From Neoceratodus forsteri (lineage: Eukaryota > Chordata > Ceratodontiformes > Ceratodontidae), in the NCBI GenBank assembly GCA_016271365.2, contig CM028132.1:1188651001-1188715000 (forward strand): a stretch of 64,000 nucleotides of DNA, in the 5' to 3' direction. The notes under the pieces were generated by a model that saw only the letters and a program-made list of their open reading frames with translations, was not told the origin of the DNA and ran no database searches. Shown piece by piece: positions 10,921 through 22,844 of the stretch (position 1 is the stretch's first letter; each line of letters starts with the position of its first letter). A program made the translations under genes and the position numbers.

Positions 10921-11430
10921 GACCCCCACATAGGTCAGTGAGAAAGGTCCTTTACTGAGGACCAGAGGTGGTGTTGACTGAGACCCCCCCATGTAGGTCA
11001 AGGTAGAGATGCATACCAGGATGCCTGGACTGCCCACTTAGAAGGACAGGTACAGCAGATAGAGGCGCAGGAGAGTCGGAGAAACCCACTTCAGAGTCAG
11101 AGGAGTGTTACATGAAGGTGCAAAAGTCATAGCATGGTATGATGGGAAAGAACAGGAGCACATCAATGTAATTTGACTAGAGAAGCAGCAGCAGCAGGAA
11201 ATTCAGAGAATTGGGTATCACTAGGCAGCGGAATAGGAACCCCATATAGGTAGAATGAGGAAGCATGAGTGAAGTGACCTCCACATAGGTCATCACTGAT
11301 GGTCCTTCCTGGAGGACCCGAGATGGAATGGAACGAGACCTCTATGTAGATCTGAGTTAGGCCCAGATGGCAAGGACCTGGATGTAGCCACGGAGGAAGT
11401 GTTAAGGGATGGACCCCCACATAGGTCATC
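10921..11430 (+). repeat. Irregular repeat of a 17-bp motif, GACCCCCACATAGGTCA
   Basis: Exact or near copies sit at 10921, 10982, about 11237, 11276 and 11412, with a weaker one near 11335. Two of them are followed by a related 'ggtcctt..tgaggacc' block. Spacing is irregular, so it is not a simple tandem array. The surrounding 10.0-13.4 kb probably belongs to one unidentified repeat. Confidence 0.6.
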
Positions 11431-13439
11431 TGATGGCAAGCCAGCCTTCGGGCAGGAATAGTAAAAGCCAAACTGATATCGTAGAATGATGGAGTGAGAG
11501 TGAAGTGAGTCAGCAGTGATGTTTGGTCCTGAAGGATCCGGAAGAAATGGAACGAGACCATTCATCTGAATTCTGTGAAGCAGAGGCATGCAGGTACAGT
11601 ACAGTACAGTATGATAATGTAGGACAGGTGCAAAGTCAAACAGCACTGACTTCGTTGCCAAAGGTAAAGGAGAATTGTTCAGCAGCATAAGGTCAGGTAT
11701 GAGGTGGGGGGTACAATGATACACCAGGATGGATGAGACCCATCCCTAGTGATGGAGGGATGAGGCATAGCGGTACAGGACCCTCATGGAGCAGTATTAT
11801 GTTTTTTTCAAAGTAAGTATGCGTCTGAAGCAGAAAGTCATTCCTGGTCATATTGAATTCAGCAGAGATAGTGGAATCATAACATGTATCTAGGATCTCA
11901 CATCAATGTAGTGTTATTTTGTGTCCCACTAACTGGACTGTCAATAACGATGTCAGTTGGAAGGAATGGAATGGAGTTATGCGTAATGTACCCAGTTCTA
12001 TCCAGGACCTCCTTGAAAATGAGCTTGTGCAATGGAGCTCTTCCTGATGAAATAAAATGGATGGAATGGAATGGTAGAGGACACTGTTACTGGCAGTAGG
12101 GAGCATCAGATAAAGTCAGAGATCTGCAGATGACAACCGAATGATTTACAGGAATCAGGAGAATTTCAATGAAGTGGGCCAGTGCTTGAAATTACTTCCC
12201 TTTAGGTGGTGGGCAATTGAAGTTTCCACTACCGCTGGTCCCTGTGAGTGGTTCATTCTTGGGAGAGCAAAGCTCAGCAGGAGTGCACTACTGCAGTATG
12301 GAGGTTGAAGTGTGATCAGGAATGGTAGACTAAACTAAGAATTGGGCTGCAGAGAAAGTCAGTGGTTCATCCACCAATCCGTCCATAAGGGAGGCAGGAA
12401 GTAGCAAACAGAGCATGTACGGGCAGTAGGAACGGGAGTCGGGTACACCAACAGAATCATCAGGAAGACATACAGAGCAGCCAGCAGTGCACGTCCAGAT
12501 GCATCTTGGGGTTGAAGGTTCCCAAAAGTGCAGTCAAATGGATCAATAGAACAGGCGCCATGAGGTATCAGAGTGCGTCAGTAGTGAAATCCTGTGTCAG
12601 GAAGACTAGCGGCAGACAGGAGAGCTGAAGCTGAAGACCTGTATTGGCTACACTGATTGGTAGTCCAAAAGTCCAAATGAATAAGCTGGATGGAGGGTGC
12701 CTAGAAGAAATAAGATCAGTTCAGAGGTATGGTAGCCGAGGAAAACAAATGAGAGGTGAATTGCAGAAGGGTGAGGGAACAATAGGGAGAAAGCAGACTC
12801 CCTGGTTCAGTCATAGGTCATAGGAGAGCAGGAGCGAAGTGACAGCTCAACTGGCAGGAAACAAGACAGCTGAAACAAGAAGGCCCATTCATGCCGCACT
12901 GCACAGAGCCCCAAAAGCAGTCCCACAGGTGCCGTACAGTAAAGAACGGTGGTGGAATGGTGGCCAGGAAGGAGGACCCAAGGGAAAGCACCAGTGGAAG
13001 AGCAACACCAGAGGAACAAAACAAAGAAAGTAATGGGACAGAGTGGAGCGGTGGGGCAGAAAGGGGAAGGGGAGAGAGAGAGAGAGAGAGAGAGAGAGAC
13101 CAACCCAGCGCTCTGGCTGCCCCCGGCAGGTCACCGCACATAGAGAATTGCACAAACAAGGGCTCCAAGTGGGCAGGAATGAACAAGTCAATGGAGTGCA
13201 GGCCTGGGCACAGCAAGGAGACCCGGGCGCCATCCCAGGAACAGCAGGAGGAGGCAGATAGCGGAAATCTGAGTCACAGAGAAGGCCGAACAAGCGAAGA
13301 GGTCGGCAGCATGGGCGGGCACCAGCATCGTGATTCTGAAACGTTCAAAGCTGAGCAATGGAAGTGCTGCAGTTAAATAGAGGATGTGGGAGGAGCTATC
13401 CCCCCACCCATTAAACCTCGGGCTTTTAGCCCTCTCATT
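11431..13439. other. Unassigned purine-rich + strand sequence
   Basis: Two kilobases in which the + strand is rich in AGCAGG/GGAA words. The overlapping frames of 130-160 codons at 12.8-13.4 kb are driven by this bias and by the GA repeat. No protein family is recognised. Confidence 0.45.
13072..13099 (+). repeat. (GA)n microsatellite
   Basis: Fourteen uninterrupted GA units. Confidence 0.95.
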
Positions 13440-13675
13440 AGAAACAGAATTTGATAGCAGAAAATGACCACTTGGCCCAACCAGTCTGCCCAGATGCCCC
13501 TACCTTGTCTGTCTCCGTAGACCCTAACTGGTCTCTGGTGAACCTTCCTCCTCTGAGCTTATTTGCTAATATTCCCTTTTGTCTATCCCATGTATGCTTG
13601 AAGACCTGTACTGTTTTAACCCACACACTTCTGATGGCATTCTGTTACAAGGCTCCACCACCCTTTCATTGAGCA
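13440..13675 (-). mobile_element. CR1 LINE copy C, 3' end only
   Basis: It starts with 'gaaacagaatttgatagcag' and 'ccagtctgccc', matching the 3' ends of copies A and B. The reverse strand retains a decayed C-terminal tail (VFKHTWDRQKGIL), equivalent to EFKHAWDSHKAIL in copy A. Only about 235 bp remain. Confidence 0.8.
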
Positions 13676-13682
13676 AGCAATA

Positions 13683-13818
13683 ATACCTGACTTGGTGGGT
13701 GGTACTGGGCTATACCCACCCACCCAAGGGTGTAATGAGGTTTGATGGCATAGGTGGGGGTCATTATAGCTCCTGGAAGGGTGAGTATAGCCCATACTGC
13801 CTATCCCTGGAGGGTATT
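13683..13818. mobile_element. Small MITE, GGGCTATAC family, copy 1
   Basis: The two ends are inverted copies: left ACCTGACTTGGTGGGTGGTA then CTGGGCTATAC, right in reverse complement ACCCTCCAGGGATAGGCAGTA then TGGGCTATAC. TA dinucleotides sit at both edges. A second copy is at 48175-48305. About 136 bp, no coding capacity. Superfamily unknown; TA edges would fit Tc1/mariner-type MITEs. Confidence 0.55.
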
Positions 13819-13879
13819 CTTGCACTTAGAAAATGGATTAGCGATAAATGTTAAATAAAAGTAATAAATGTTTTGAAGA

Positions 13880-15000
13880 ATGAAAGAAGAGTCAAGTGGT
13901 ACCTCTGAGGTGAATGGCCAGTCTCTCAATGGCTTCCTGGAACAGCTACCCAATCTAATAGCATCAAGACAAACAGCATGGGCATCCAGCCCTTCTAAGC
14001 CACACAATGCAAAATACAACTTATTAGCTATGGAACGAGACCAAAATCAGCCAACAGAATGGACACAGAAACTCAGCAGAGAAACTTTCCCACTACCCTG
14101 CCAGCAAGTAATAAGATTCACAGGCCACCAAGAGACACAAGCAGTCTAACTCACCAATCACACCACCAAGCAAGCCACTAGATCTGGGAACAGTAGAAAG
14201 ATTCTTCCAAGATGTCTCCACTATCAAAGAAGCAATCCTGTGTCTAACTGGGGACTTCCAAATCCTGTAATCAGTGCTAATGGAGCTGACCAACCAAGTC
14301 TCAGATGCAGAGACACATATAAGTTTGCTGGAGGATAGAGCGGAGTGGAGTTGTTGGAGTCAGAGGTGGTCAGTTTAAGGAGCAAACTCCAGCAATTAGA
14401 AGACCACTTAGAAGATCAGGAGAGCCAAAGCTGCTGGAACAAACTGGTGGTGGTCGGCCTTCCTGAGCAGTCAGAGGGGCCCAACTCTATTAGTTTCATA
14501 CAAAAACTTTGAGAAAAGCTGGCAGGTCCCTCCACAAATGGTCAAAGCTACATAGTGGAGAGAGAGTGCACCAGGCCTTGCAGCCCATGCTGAGACCCAT
14601 CATCTTTCAGCCGCTTAACTTCATGGACAAAATGCATATATAGGTGAAACTGCGAGAAACACAAAGAAACTCTGGTTGGATGGGAGCAGGCTCTTTACCT
14701 TCAACGATCTAACCCCTCACATGAGAGCCAAACAGAATGAATACAGGGACATAAAATCTAAACTATAAGCAGCTGAAATTAAATTCAAGTTGGTCTATCC
14801 AGCCTGTCTAATAATCTCCACAGCTAGGGTTAGTACCAATACAACCCCACAACCGAAACCAAGCAAGACTTTCCTAGGTGGTTCCCCAACCTCTTCCCTC
14901 CCTCCCACATTCCCCCATGCTGATCCACAGGAATCGAACAAGGAATATTGAATAACACAAACTCACCATGGACAACATATGGCATTCTTCTATCAACACT
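13880..15000 (+). pseudogene. Outer L1 ORF1 protein remnant
   Basis: A first open block at 13880-14149 is followed by frameshifted sequence. The latter reads LRSKLQQLEDHLEDQESQS (end of a coiled coil) and then LVVVGLPEQSEGPNSI at about 14370-14500. A leucine-rich coiled coil ending just before an 'n-L-R/V-V-G-L-P-E' motif is the hallmark of the L1/Tx1 ORF1p RRM. The protein is the RNA-binding chaperone that packages L1 RNA. Many stops and shifts; dead. Confidence 0.6.
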
Positions 15001-15049
15001 GAGCTTGGCAAAATGGGGGGAGGGGGGGCTTCTTTTCCTTTCCTAAAGC

Positions 15050-17513
15050 ATGATCGTAAGTACTTGCACACAAACATTCCCTAATATATCAGCATTCCTT
15101 AACATGTCAGTGTTGCCCCAATTAAAGGTTACAGGCATGGGGGGTGGTTGTGGGCGTGGCCGTGGGTTGTAACTGCCACCCAGATACTGTGTCTGGGAGT
15201 GACCGGCGTCATAGCAACAAACCAGTGGTGCTCTAGCATGCTTGCCAAAAATGGCTGCCCCCCACCCCACCCCCCTACCAAAAGATCAAAACATGAACTT
15301 ACTGGTGAGTTTTGGAGACACATTGTCTCAGCGGCACCTGAAGGACCAGGTGGCAACTTTGCATAAGTGAAACTTTGGCTTTGCTTCTCCGGCAGATTCA
15401 CGCTGCTGTGATTTGAATTGAGTAACACATAGTATTCTACCACCAGCACTGAGTAGAGCAAATGAGAGGCATCGCTGGAAACACACAGAAGCTGCTCATT
15501 TGAGTGCAGGCAGCTTTATATGTACTCCATATCTGTAAACTTTAACTTGGTCTTTTATTTTTTTGTCTTTCTCAGGTGCTGACCAATAGGGCACAAGGAA
15601 AAAAATGATTTTAATAACTGGGGTGCCCCAGGTACAATAAGTTCAGGGGTTGGGGGAACCATTAGGCAGTGTGGGTGCATTGGAGACAACTAGGCCAGGT
15701 GACCCCACAAGCCAGTACAGCTGGTTCCTTCCAGCTGAAGAAGCATTGGCCAAAAGCTTTTGTCACAAGTTAACCAACATTATCAATTTGTGGGATGGGG
15801 CAGTACAGCTACACGTGTACCTTCCTGATTATGGTGAACTGCGAGCAGTGCATGATACTATAAGTTCTACAAGTCAACAGACCAAAGGTTCCTGAATCAC
15901 TGCAAATCCTGGGCCAGAACAGCCAATGGAAGGGGGACAAGGTACAGCAACAGGACCACAGGTAGAAAGTGACCAAGAGGTAAGACAACTGGGAACTCTG
16001 GCAGAATTCAAACAAGAGGCCCTTGGCATGGCGTCTTCGAGGTGGGAAGTACAGTGGTCATGGCCTTGTTCAGGACTCATAGGCAATAGCACTGTCCGTC
16101 ATATGGTCCCAGCTCAACCCCTAAAGATACAGAGGAGGGGGGAACTCTGAAAAAAGGTAGTTTAGGTCACCATGAAATGCTCTATTGACTCACCCATAGC
16201 TGCAGCAAATTGGTACCAGCAGTGCGCACAGCAGTCTCTACAGCTGACTGCTCTTGTCAGGGAGACTGTGATCACTCACAGTCCTAAATGCCTGCCTCTT
16301 AGCTGTCCCTTATTATCAAGCCTGCTTCCTAACTTACAAGGCAGGATGTTGGGAGGTGTACTATCATGCACCCCACCATGGTGGAGACCTGTGGAAAGTT
16401 CACTTTAGTGTTCTTGTCATGGGACACCTTCAGGACACTGCCACACAAATCAGAGGTGGTGGGGACACCGGGAGGGAGCTGCCACTTGTGCTGGATGAGG
16501 ACTGTGTGGGACGAGACACCAGGCTACCTGGTGCATGCGGAGCATGGGAACCAGAACATCCAGTTACCCTGGGGCCACATATGTGGGCTGGGAAAGGGAA
16601 GTTAGAGGGGAGTCTCATTTCCCTTTTTCACTTCCTCTCAAGATATAGGCTGAATAAACATATTGGGGGGTCTACTGGGTCCAGTTGCACTAAAAATGAT
16701 ATACTGTTGTTGGCAGATTAGTTAAAGGGTCATTAGAAGCCATTTTTGGAAGATGCAGTGATAACTCGATCACTCATATAAGGGTGGAGGCTTCTGGGGG
16801 CTGGGGTAGTTCCCTTTATGTCAGCACCACCAAGAACAGAGGTCCATGGGCTTGTACCGCCTTGAGCAAGCCGGTTTGCATAATGTTACCAAAGGCTAAC
16901 CTGAATGTACCTGGTGGTGGTGTCAGCAAGTGTATAAATTGTGTAAGAGAAAAGGCTGTAAGAGAGGGAATGGAATAAGACAGAAGTCGGTGCTGTGGCA
17001 GCCCTATAAATCTGTACTGACATGAACATAGCCAGGGTTTAGAAATCCTGATATGGGACCCCAATACCTGTTGACACCACAGAGCCAGCCTTGAGATATG
17101 TGTAGTTTTTAATGATCAACTGGCAGTATAGCCTACAGGTTAAAGCAATCCTAAAGATGGATTATTTTTACTAACAGTTTGAAATGTAAAGGTGATAACT
17201 CACTAGTTTCAATGCACATACAAAACAATTTATTATAAATGTAGAAAATGTTGTAATAACTTAATAAAACAGATGATTTCCTATTTAATCTACAGTAAAT
17301 GGAGAGCCAAGTTCCTCAGCGATATAATTTCCTGTCAGGAGCCTAAAACACATGGCTGTCCCAGCCCTTAATTACAGGCTGATTTACATAGGAATAACTC
17401 TGGACTGCAAAGTTTCACACATAAACACAATGGCTCACTCAAATTAGCTTTTTATGGACTTTCAGACGTTAAGAAACCCTGTTGATGACAGTTCCCCCTT
17501 AAAATGACAGGAG
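15050..17513. other. Unassigned 2.4-kb block replacing the outer L1 endonuclease region
   Basis: No L1 endonuclease motifs are readable here, although ORF1 lies to the left and ORF2 RT to the right. The sequence has modest open frames (for example about 15650-16150) with no family I recognise. It is either another insertion inside the outer L1 or a deletion joined to unrelated DNA. I found no flanking duplication. Confidence 0.4.
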
Positions 17514-18669
17514 GTGACCAGGACAGTTAAAGTCATATGTCACACTCGAACACTCTGTTACCTCCCCCTTGGATATATTCAAACAATTTTATCAAAATAT
17601 GAGGAACTTTACACTGAGACTCTTCCCTCACCTTCCCCGACTGGTATAGAACATTACCTGCAGAAAGCCCAACTCCCAATTCTACCCGGGAACACCAAGA
17701 ATTCCTGGCTAAACAGATTACAGAGGGGTAGATCACACATGCTGTTAAATTTCTCAACCCAGACAAGGCACCCGATCCAATGGCTTTTCTGCCAACTTCT
17801 ATAAAGCCATGGAACCCAAACTAACCCCCATTCTAGCCCACACCTTTAAGTACATGCATGCCTCCAGGACAAACAACCCAAACTTGACAGGGGTGATGAT
17901 CACCCTTCTTCTCAAGGCAGGGAAAGATCTGGAGCAGGTCACCGGCTCCCCATATCCCTAATCAGTCAAGACATGAAGATCTTGGCAAAAGTATTTGCCT
18001 CCAGAGTAGAAACTGTGTGGGGTCAACTTGTGAGCCCAGAACAGGTGGGGTTTGTTTCATGCAGGGTCTCCTCGGATAACTTTAGGAAGCTAGACCATAT
18101 CTTCTCATCATCTAGAGAATCCAGAGCCACTGTGGTGCTTATTTCCATGGATGTGGAGAAGGCCTTCAGCAGGGTGTTATGGGTCTTTCTCTTGAAGTAT
18201 TAAAAAGGTTCACGTTTCCTGAGAAATTCCTAACATGGGTCAGAGTACTCTACTCAAAGCTTTCAGCAAAGGTTTTCTGCAATGGGGTCCTTTCCAAAGA
18301 TATCCCCCCTTTGCAGGGGAACCAGACAGGGTGCCCTCTGTCACCCCTCTGTTTAACCTATATTTGGAGCCCCTGATCAGAAGGCTCAAGGTTGAGCCAG
18401 AAGTATATGACATCACAATAAGGGATACATAGTACAAGATATCTGCTTATGTGGATGATATTCTGCTTCATGTGGCACACACTGGCACCTCCATACCAGT
18501 CGTCTTATGTACAATTGAGCGGTGTGGTGCACTGGCTGATTATAAGCTAAATATCTCCAAGACCAGTGTCATGCCTTTAAACCCCTTTGTGGCCAACCAG
18601 GAGATCCTCAGCCTAGGTCTGACATGGTCCCTGTCAACACCCAGATATTTGGGAATCGAGCTAAGCTGA
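17514..18669 (+). pseudogene. Outer L1 ORF2 reverse-transcriptase domain, left part
   Basis: Successive frames give the pre-RT segment (YEELYTETLPS), then a decayed DVEKAFSRVLWVF (first catalytic Asp block) at about 18145. A decayed GxRQGCPLSPL block follows (GNQTGCPLSPLCL near 18320), then an intact catalytic box YVDDILLHV at about 18447-18475 and SLGLTWSLSTPRYLGIELS. These are L1-clade RT motifs in order. At least three frameshifts and several stops. The coding sequence is cut at 18699 by the inner L1 and resumes at 25751. Confidence 0.75.
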
Positions 18670-18683
18670 TGCAAAAGCACGAC

Positions 18684-18699
18684 GCATAAAAATAATCTT
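18684..18699. repeat. 16-bp target-site duplication (left) of inner L1
   Basis: GCATAAAAATAATCTT, matched by GCATAAACATAATCTT at 25735-25750 (one difference). Confidence 0.85.
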
Positions 18700-19027
18700 T
18701 TTTTTTTTTTTTAATTTCTTTTTATTTGTTGGATGTGACAACAAGTCTGGTACAGTCATCTTTGTTTGCTTATAACAATTAGGTCCTTCACAGTACATTT
18801 GTAGTTGATTGACGGATATAAATCCAAGCCATGGTGTCTTAATAAAATATCTCTTTTACAATATGACTGAGCTTGTTATTTCATAAACATTCCACCCCCT
18901 TCTGTGCTGTGTATTAAGTGATCTTTCCTGTGACAACAGTTGTTACTACAAAAGTGAAGGTTACCCCTGTACATTTTCTCAGAACTAAGTTTCCTCGGGC
19001 ATCTGAAAACCCATGCAGAAAGACACA

Positions 19028-22000
19028 TCAGGGAATAAAGTCTGAATCGTGTCTTGATATATACATCACCCATGGCCTCCAGAACACCTCATTCACAGGG
19101 ATTTTGTTATGAAGTTTAGCTGTAAGGGATTCCATATAATAAATATCAGAAACCACCCCCCTCCAATCTTTAATAGTGGGAACATTTGATGACATCCATT
19201 TTCTTGTTATAACCTTTTTGGCTGCCAAAATATAAATAGGTAACAAAGTTTGATGCCAAGAAGGTCGATGGGGGGGGGGGATAGAGCCAATAAGACCATC
19301 TCGCCAGTAAACTCAATCCGCTCTCCCAGGCAATCTGATACCTCCTGTTGTAGTATACACCAATAGGGTGTCAACAGTGGGCACATCCAAAAAATATAGC
19401 CAATGTCGGCGTGTGAACACGCACAATTCCTCCAACACCTGCCATATGAGGAGGGGAGATACTTGGTAAGGATAGCCAGAGAACAAAAAAACTGGCACGA
19501 CATTTCCAGGCTAATTCACGCCATATAGTAGAATGAGTTATCCTGCAGGCCAATGGGGATGCTCACATCCAGTCCTGTTCTGAAATTTCTATATCAAGAT
19601 TTCTACACCAGCTCTTTAAAATTGAGAGTGATGACTCACCCATCTCCTCCCAGTGGATCCGGTATAATTGTCACACCTGGTGTCCCCATGCATGGCCACT
19701 CATAGTATCCTCAAGGTATTTCCAAAACATTGGGATAGGATCTGGCAACTTAGGTACTACATCTCTCCATCTCAGAGGGTAATTTTTGACCTGAGTATAT
19801 CTGTAGAGGTCACTATCTAATAAGCCATAAGTTGTTTGAAGAGTTTCAAATGGAATAATGCCCTCCTGAGAAAGAAACTGCCTAAAAAATTGGAGTCCCA
19901 CCCTCCTCCATTTTTCCAAAGTATGGTCTGTAGTAGCGGGGAAAAACTTGTCGTCCTCTGAAATAAGTGTATATAAGAAAAAAAAATTCCCTAAAGCCCT
20001 GATGTGTTTTCAACCTATACCACTGTTTTAAGATTTGGGCAGTAAAAGGTGTAAAGTCCCACAAACAAGGAATCTTGGTTACCGAGGCCAAGGTTATCTT
20101 TGTTATATCATATGGCTCATTTAATGCAAATTCCAAATCCTTCCAGGTTGCTTCAAATGTTGGAGCCAACCATAAAGATAATATTTTAAAGAAGGCTGCA
20201 AGAGCATAAAATTTCAAATTAGGTAGGGTAGGTTGGCTGCACCCTGGGAAAGTGGGAGTTGCAATAAAGACAGCCTCATCCGGGGCCTCTGGCCGTTCCA
20301 AATAAAGTTTGAAATGATTTTATCCCATGATTTAAAGTAAAAAGCAGGAGGAAAAGTAGGGATATTCTGAAATAAGTACAATAGTTTTGGCAGAATGAAC
20401 ATACGAATGGACTCTATTCTTTAGAAGAAATTTAAAGGCAACTTGGACCAGCTAGACAGGTCCGACTGAATTTGTACCGACAGGGGTTCATAATTCAGTA
20501 ACTCCAAATTGTCTAGGTTCCTGGGGATAGTAATGCCTAGGTATTTAAACTTTGTTCGATACCATTTTATAGGATATTTATTTTTAAGAGATTGGGATGG
20601 GGTAAAAAATAACGGGAGAAGGTCTGTTTTAGCTACATTTAGTTGAAAACCTGAAACCTCTGTAAAGTGTTCCAGGGTTTCCCACAGGGCAGGGAGGGAG
20701 GTCTCCGGGGAGAGGGCCATCACCAGAATCTCATCAGCGAATAGGTCCACCTTGTGTTCTCTGGCCTATGGAATTCCTTCTATCTGGGTATTTCTCCAGA
20801 TAGCCTCTGCCAGGGGCTCAATATAAAGGGTGAATAGAAGTGGGGATAAGGGGCATTCCTGTCTCGTGCCCCTTTGTATAGCTATGGGTTGAGACAAGGA
20901 TCCATTAACTCGAATATAGGCTTTAGGGGATGTATAGAAGTTTTTCAGGCAAGTGAGGAAGGAGTCCGGAAAGGAACATTTTGAAAGAGTAGCCCATAGG
21001 AATTCCCAACCCACCTTATTGAACGCTTTATCGGCGTCCAGACTTATGACTGTGGAGGGGATCTTTCTAGCATGGATATATTCCATAAGTAACAAGATTC
21101 AGCGTATGTTATCAGAAGTAGTTCTCTGTTTTATAAAGCCAGATTGGTCCCGTTGTATTAACTGAAGAAGTATTGGTTCTAATCTTTTGGCCCATATGGC
21201 CATAAATATTTTGTAATCCACATTTAAAACTGAGATTGGGCGATATGATGATGGGAGAGTGGGATCCTTATCAGGCTTAAGTAGGGGAGAGAGGACAGCA
21301 TAGCTCCTGGAGGGAAGGGGGCTTCCCCCTCTGTCACTGTGTGACATGCTGGTAGAATGCTGGGAAGTAACTGGGGAATAAAAGCTTTGTACCATTCAGG
21401 GCTGAAGCCATCTGGGCCAGGGCATTTCAAGGGCTTTATGTGTTTTACCTGTTGGAGGATCTCTTTGGGTCTGATGGGACATTCCAATTGTTAATCTGGA
21501 GATCTGACAATTTGGGTAAGGGAAGCCTATTTGAAAAATCAGATATCAGGGTATTTTGTTTCTGGGATGGGTGGGGGGCTGCATATAGGGTCTCATAAAA
21601 TTGAGTAAAAACCTGTTTAATTTGTTCCTCCTTGTAAGTGGTAGTGCCTGATGTGGTAGATTTTATTTTTAAAATTGTAGACGCCCTTTTATTGGCCCTT
21701 AGTTTCCGAGCTACTAATCGTGCCCCTCTTCCTCCCCCCTCATAATTATATTGACGTAAGTAATTCAGGTTCTGGAGGGTCCTATAATCTAATATTTTTT
21801 GTATTTCTTATTTTAAACCTCTGACCCACCTCTGGAGGGCAGTATCGCCTTCTCTAAATAAAAGTCGATATGAAGCTAAATGGTCCATTAAAAAATTAAG
21901 TCTAGCATTTTGCTTTTTCTATTTCCGGGAAGCATAGTCCAGTATCTCTCCGCTCAAGACAGCTTTCAGTGCATCCCATTGAATTGGGTGTGATACTTCT

Positions 22001-22844
22001 GGAATTGAATTATCCTGAATCACTTGTGGAATACATTCCCTAATGTAATCCAGGAATTCCTGATCTTTAAGAAGGGATGCATTAAATCTCCAGAACCTGA
22101 ATCTCTTTTGTTTGCCCAAATCTATTTTGAGAATTAATGGGTTATGGTCAGATAACACTCTCAGTTCCATTAAGATATCTTGAACTAGTGCAATATGTTC
22201 CCCTGTAACAAAAAAGTAATCTAGCCTAGAATATGTGTTGTGGCGCCCTGAAAAAAAAGTATATCCCGGGACTAATGGAAATAATCTCCTCCAGACATCT
22301 TCTATACCCACAAAAGCCAGGTTTCCTTTCAAATATTTACCTGCTTTAGATGGCCTATTCGGTTTAGGGTTAGAAGAGTCAGAATGTGGATTGAAAGAAA
22401 AGTTGAAATCCACCCCCCAATCAAAATCCCTTTAAGCCTCTCCATTACCTGATGTAAAAAAGTCCATACCACCGGTAAAGATGTTTGTGGAGGGAGATAG
22501 GTATTAACCAAAGTTATTGTCTGTTAATATAATGTGCCTGTTAGAATCACGTATCTACCCTGTGGCTCTAGATAGTTGTCCTGGATATCCAATGGGGTTG
22601 TGGAGGGGATTAGAATCACTGTGTCCCTCTTATGTCCCCTTGGATGAGAGGAGGCCAATACTTTATATCTGCCTCCCCAATGTAATTTTAAATGTTCAAA
22701 GGCAGAGAGATGGGACTCCTGTAAAAAATATAGATCCGCTTTCTGTTTTCCCAAATGCTGCATTATCTTATATTGCTTAACAGGGGAACACAAACTATTC
22801 ACATTTTGAGAGAAAATTTTTACTGGTACATTAACCATTGGCAC
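19028..22844 (-). pseudogene. Inner L1 ORF2 (endonuclease-reverse transcriptase), frameshifted
   Basis: From ATG at 22844 the reverse strand gives the APE-type endonuclease: SQNVNSL, FLQESHL (catalytic Glu), RHNTYSRLDYFFV and LSDHNPLIL (Asp-His pair) at about 22160-22140. The RT follows: KCPGPDGFSPEWYKAF (about 21430), SYRPISVLNVDYKIF, SLDADKAFNKVGWEFL (about 21040) and RQECPLSPLLFTLYIEPLA (about 20860). The catalytic box is FADE (about 20740), where active elements have F/YADD, so the second Asp is lost. KYLGITI and a C-terminal domain extend to about 19028. Stops and shifts occur throughout, but all domains are present in order. Confidence 0.85.

Larger units (their letters stand above)
13860..18699 (+). 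mobile_element. Outer L1-type LINE, left part (interrupted)
   Basis: Forward-strand L1-type ORF1 remnants (about 13880-15000) and an ORF2 reverse-transcriptase remnant (17514-18669) belong to one element. It is continued at 25751-27484 after the inner L1. The endonuclease portion expected between them is absent; 2.4 kb of unassigned sequence sits there instead. The element's 5' border is not sharp. Confidence 0.65.

Noticed and set aside
12807..13376. Overlapping 98-161 codon frames around the GA repeat
   Set aside because: Generated by the (GA)n tract and purine bias; low-complexity Glu/Arg or Leu/Ser runs.
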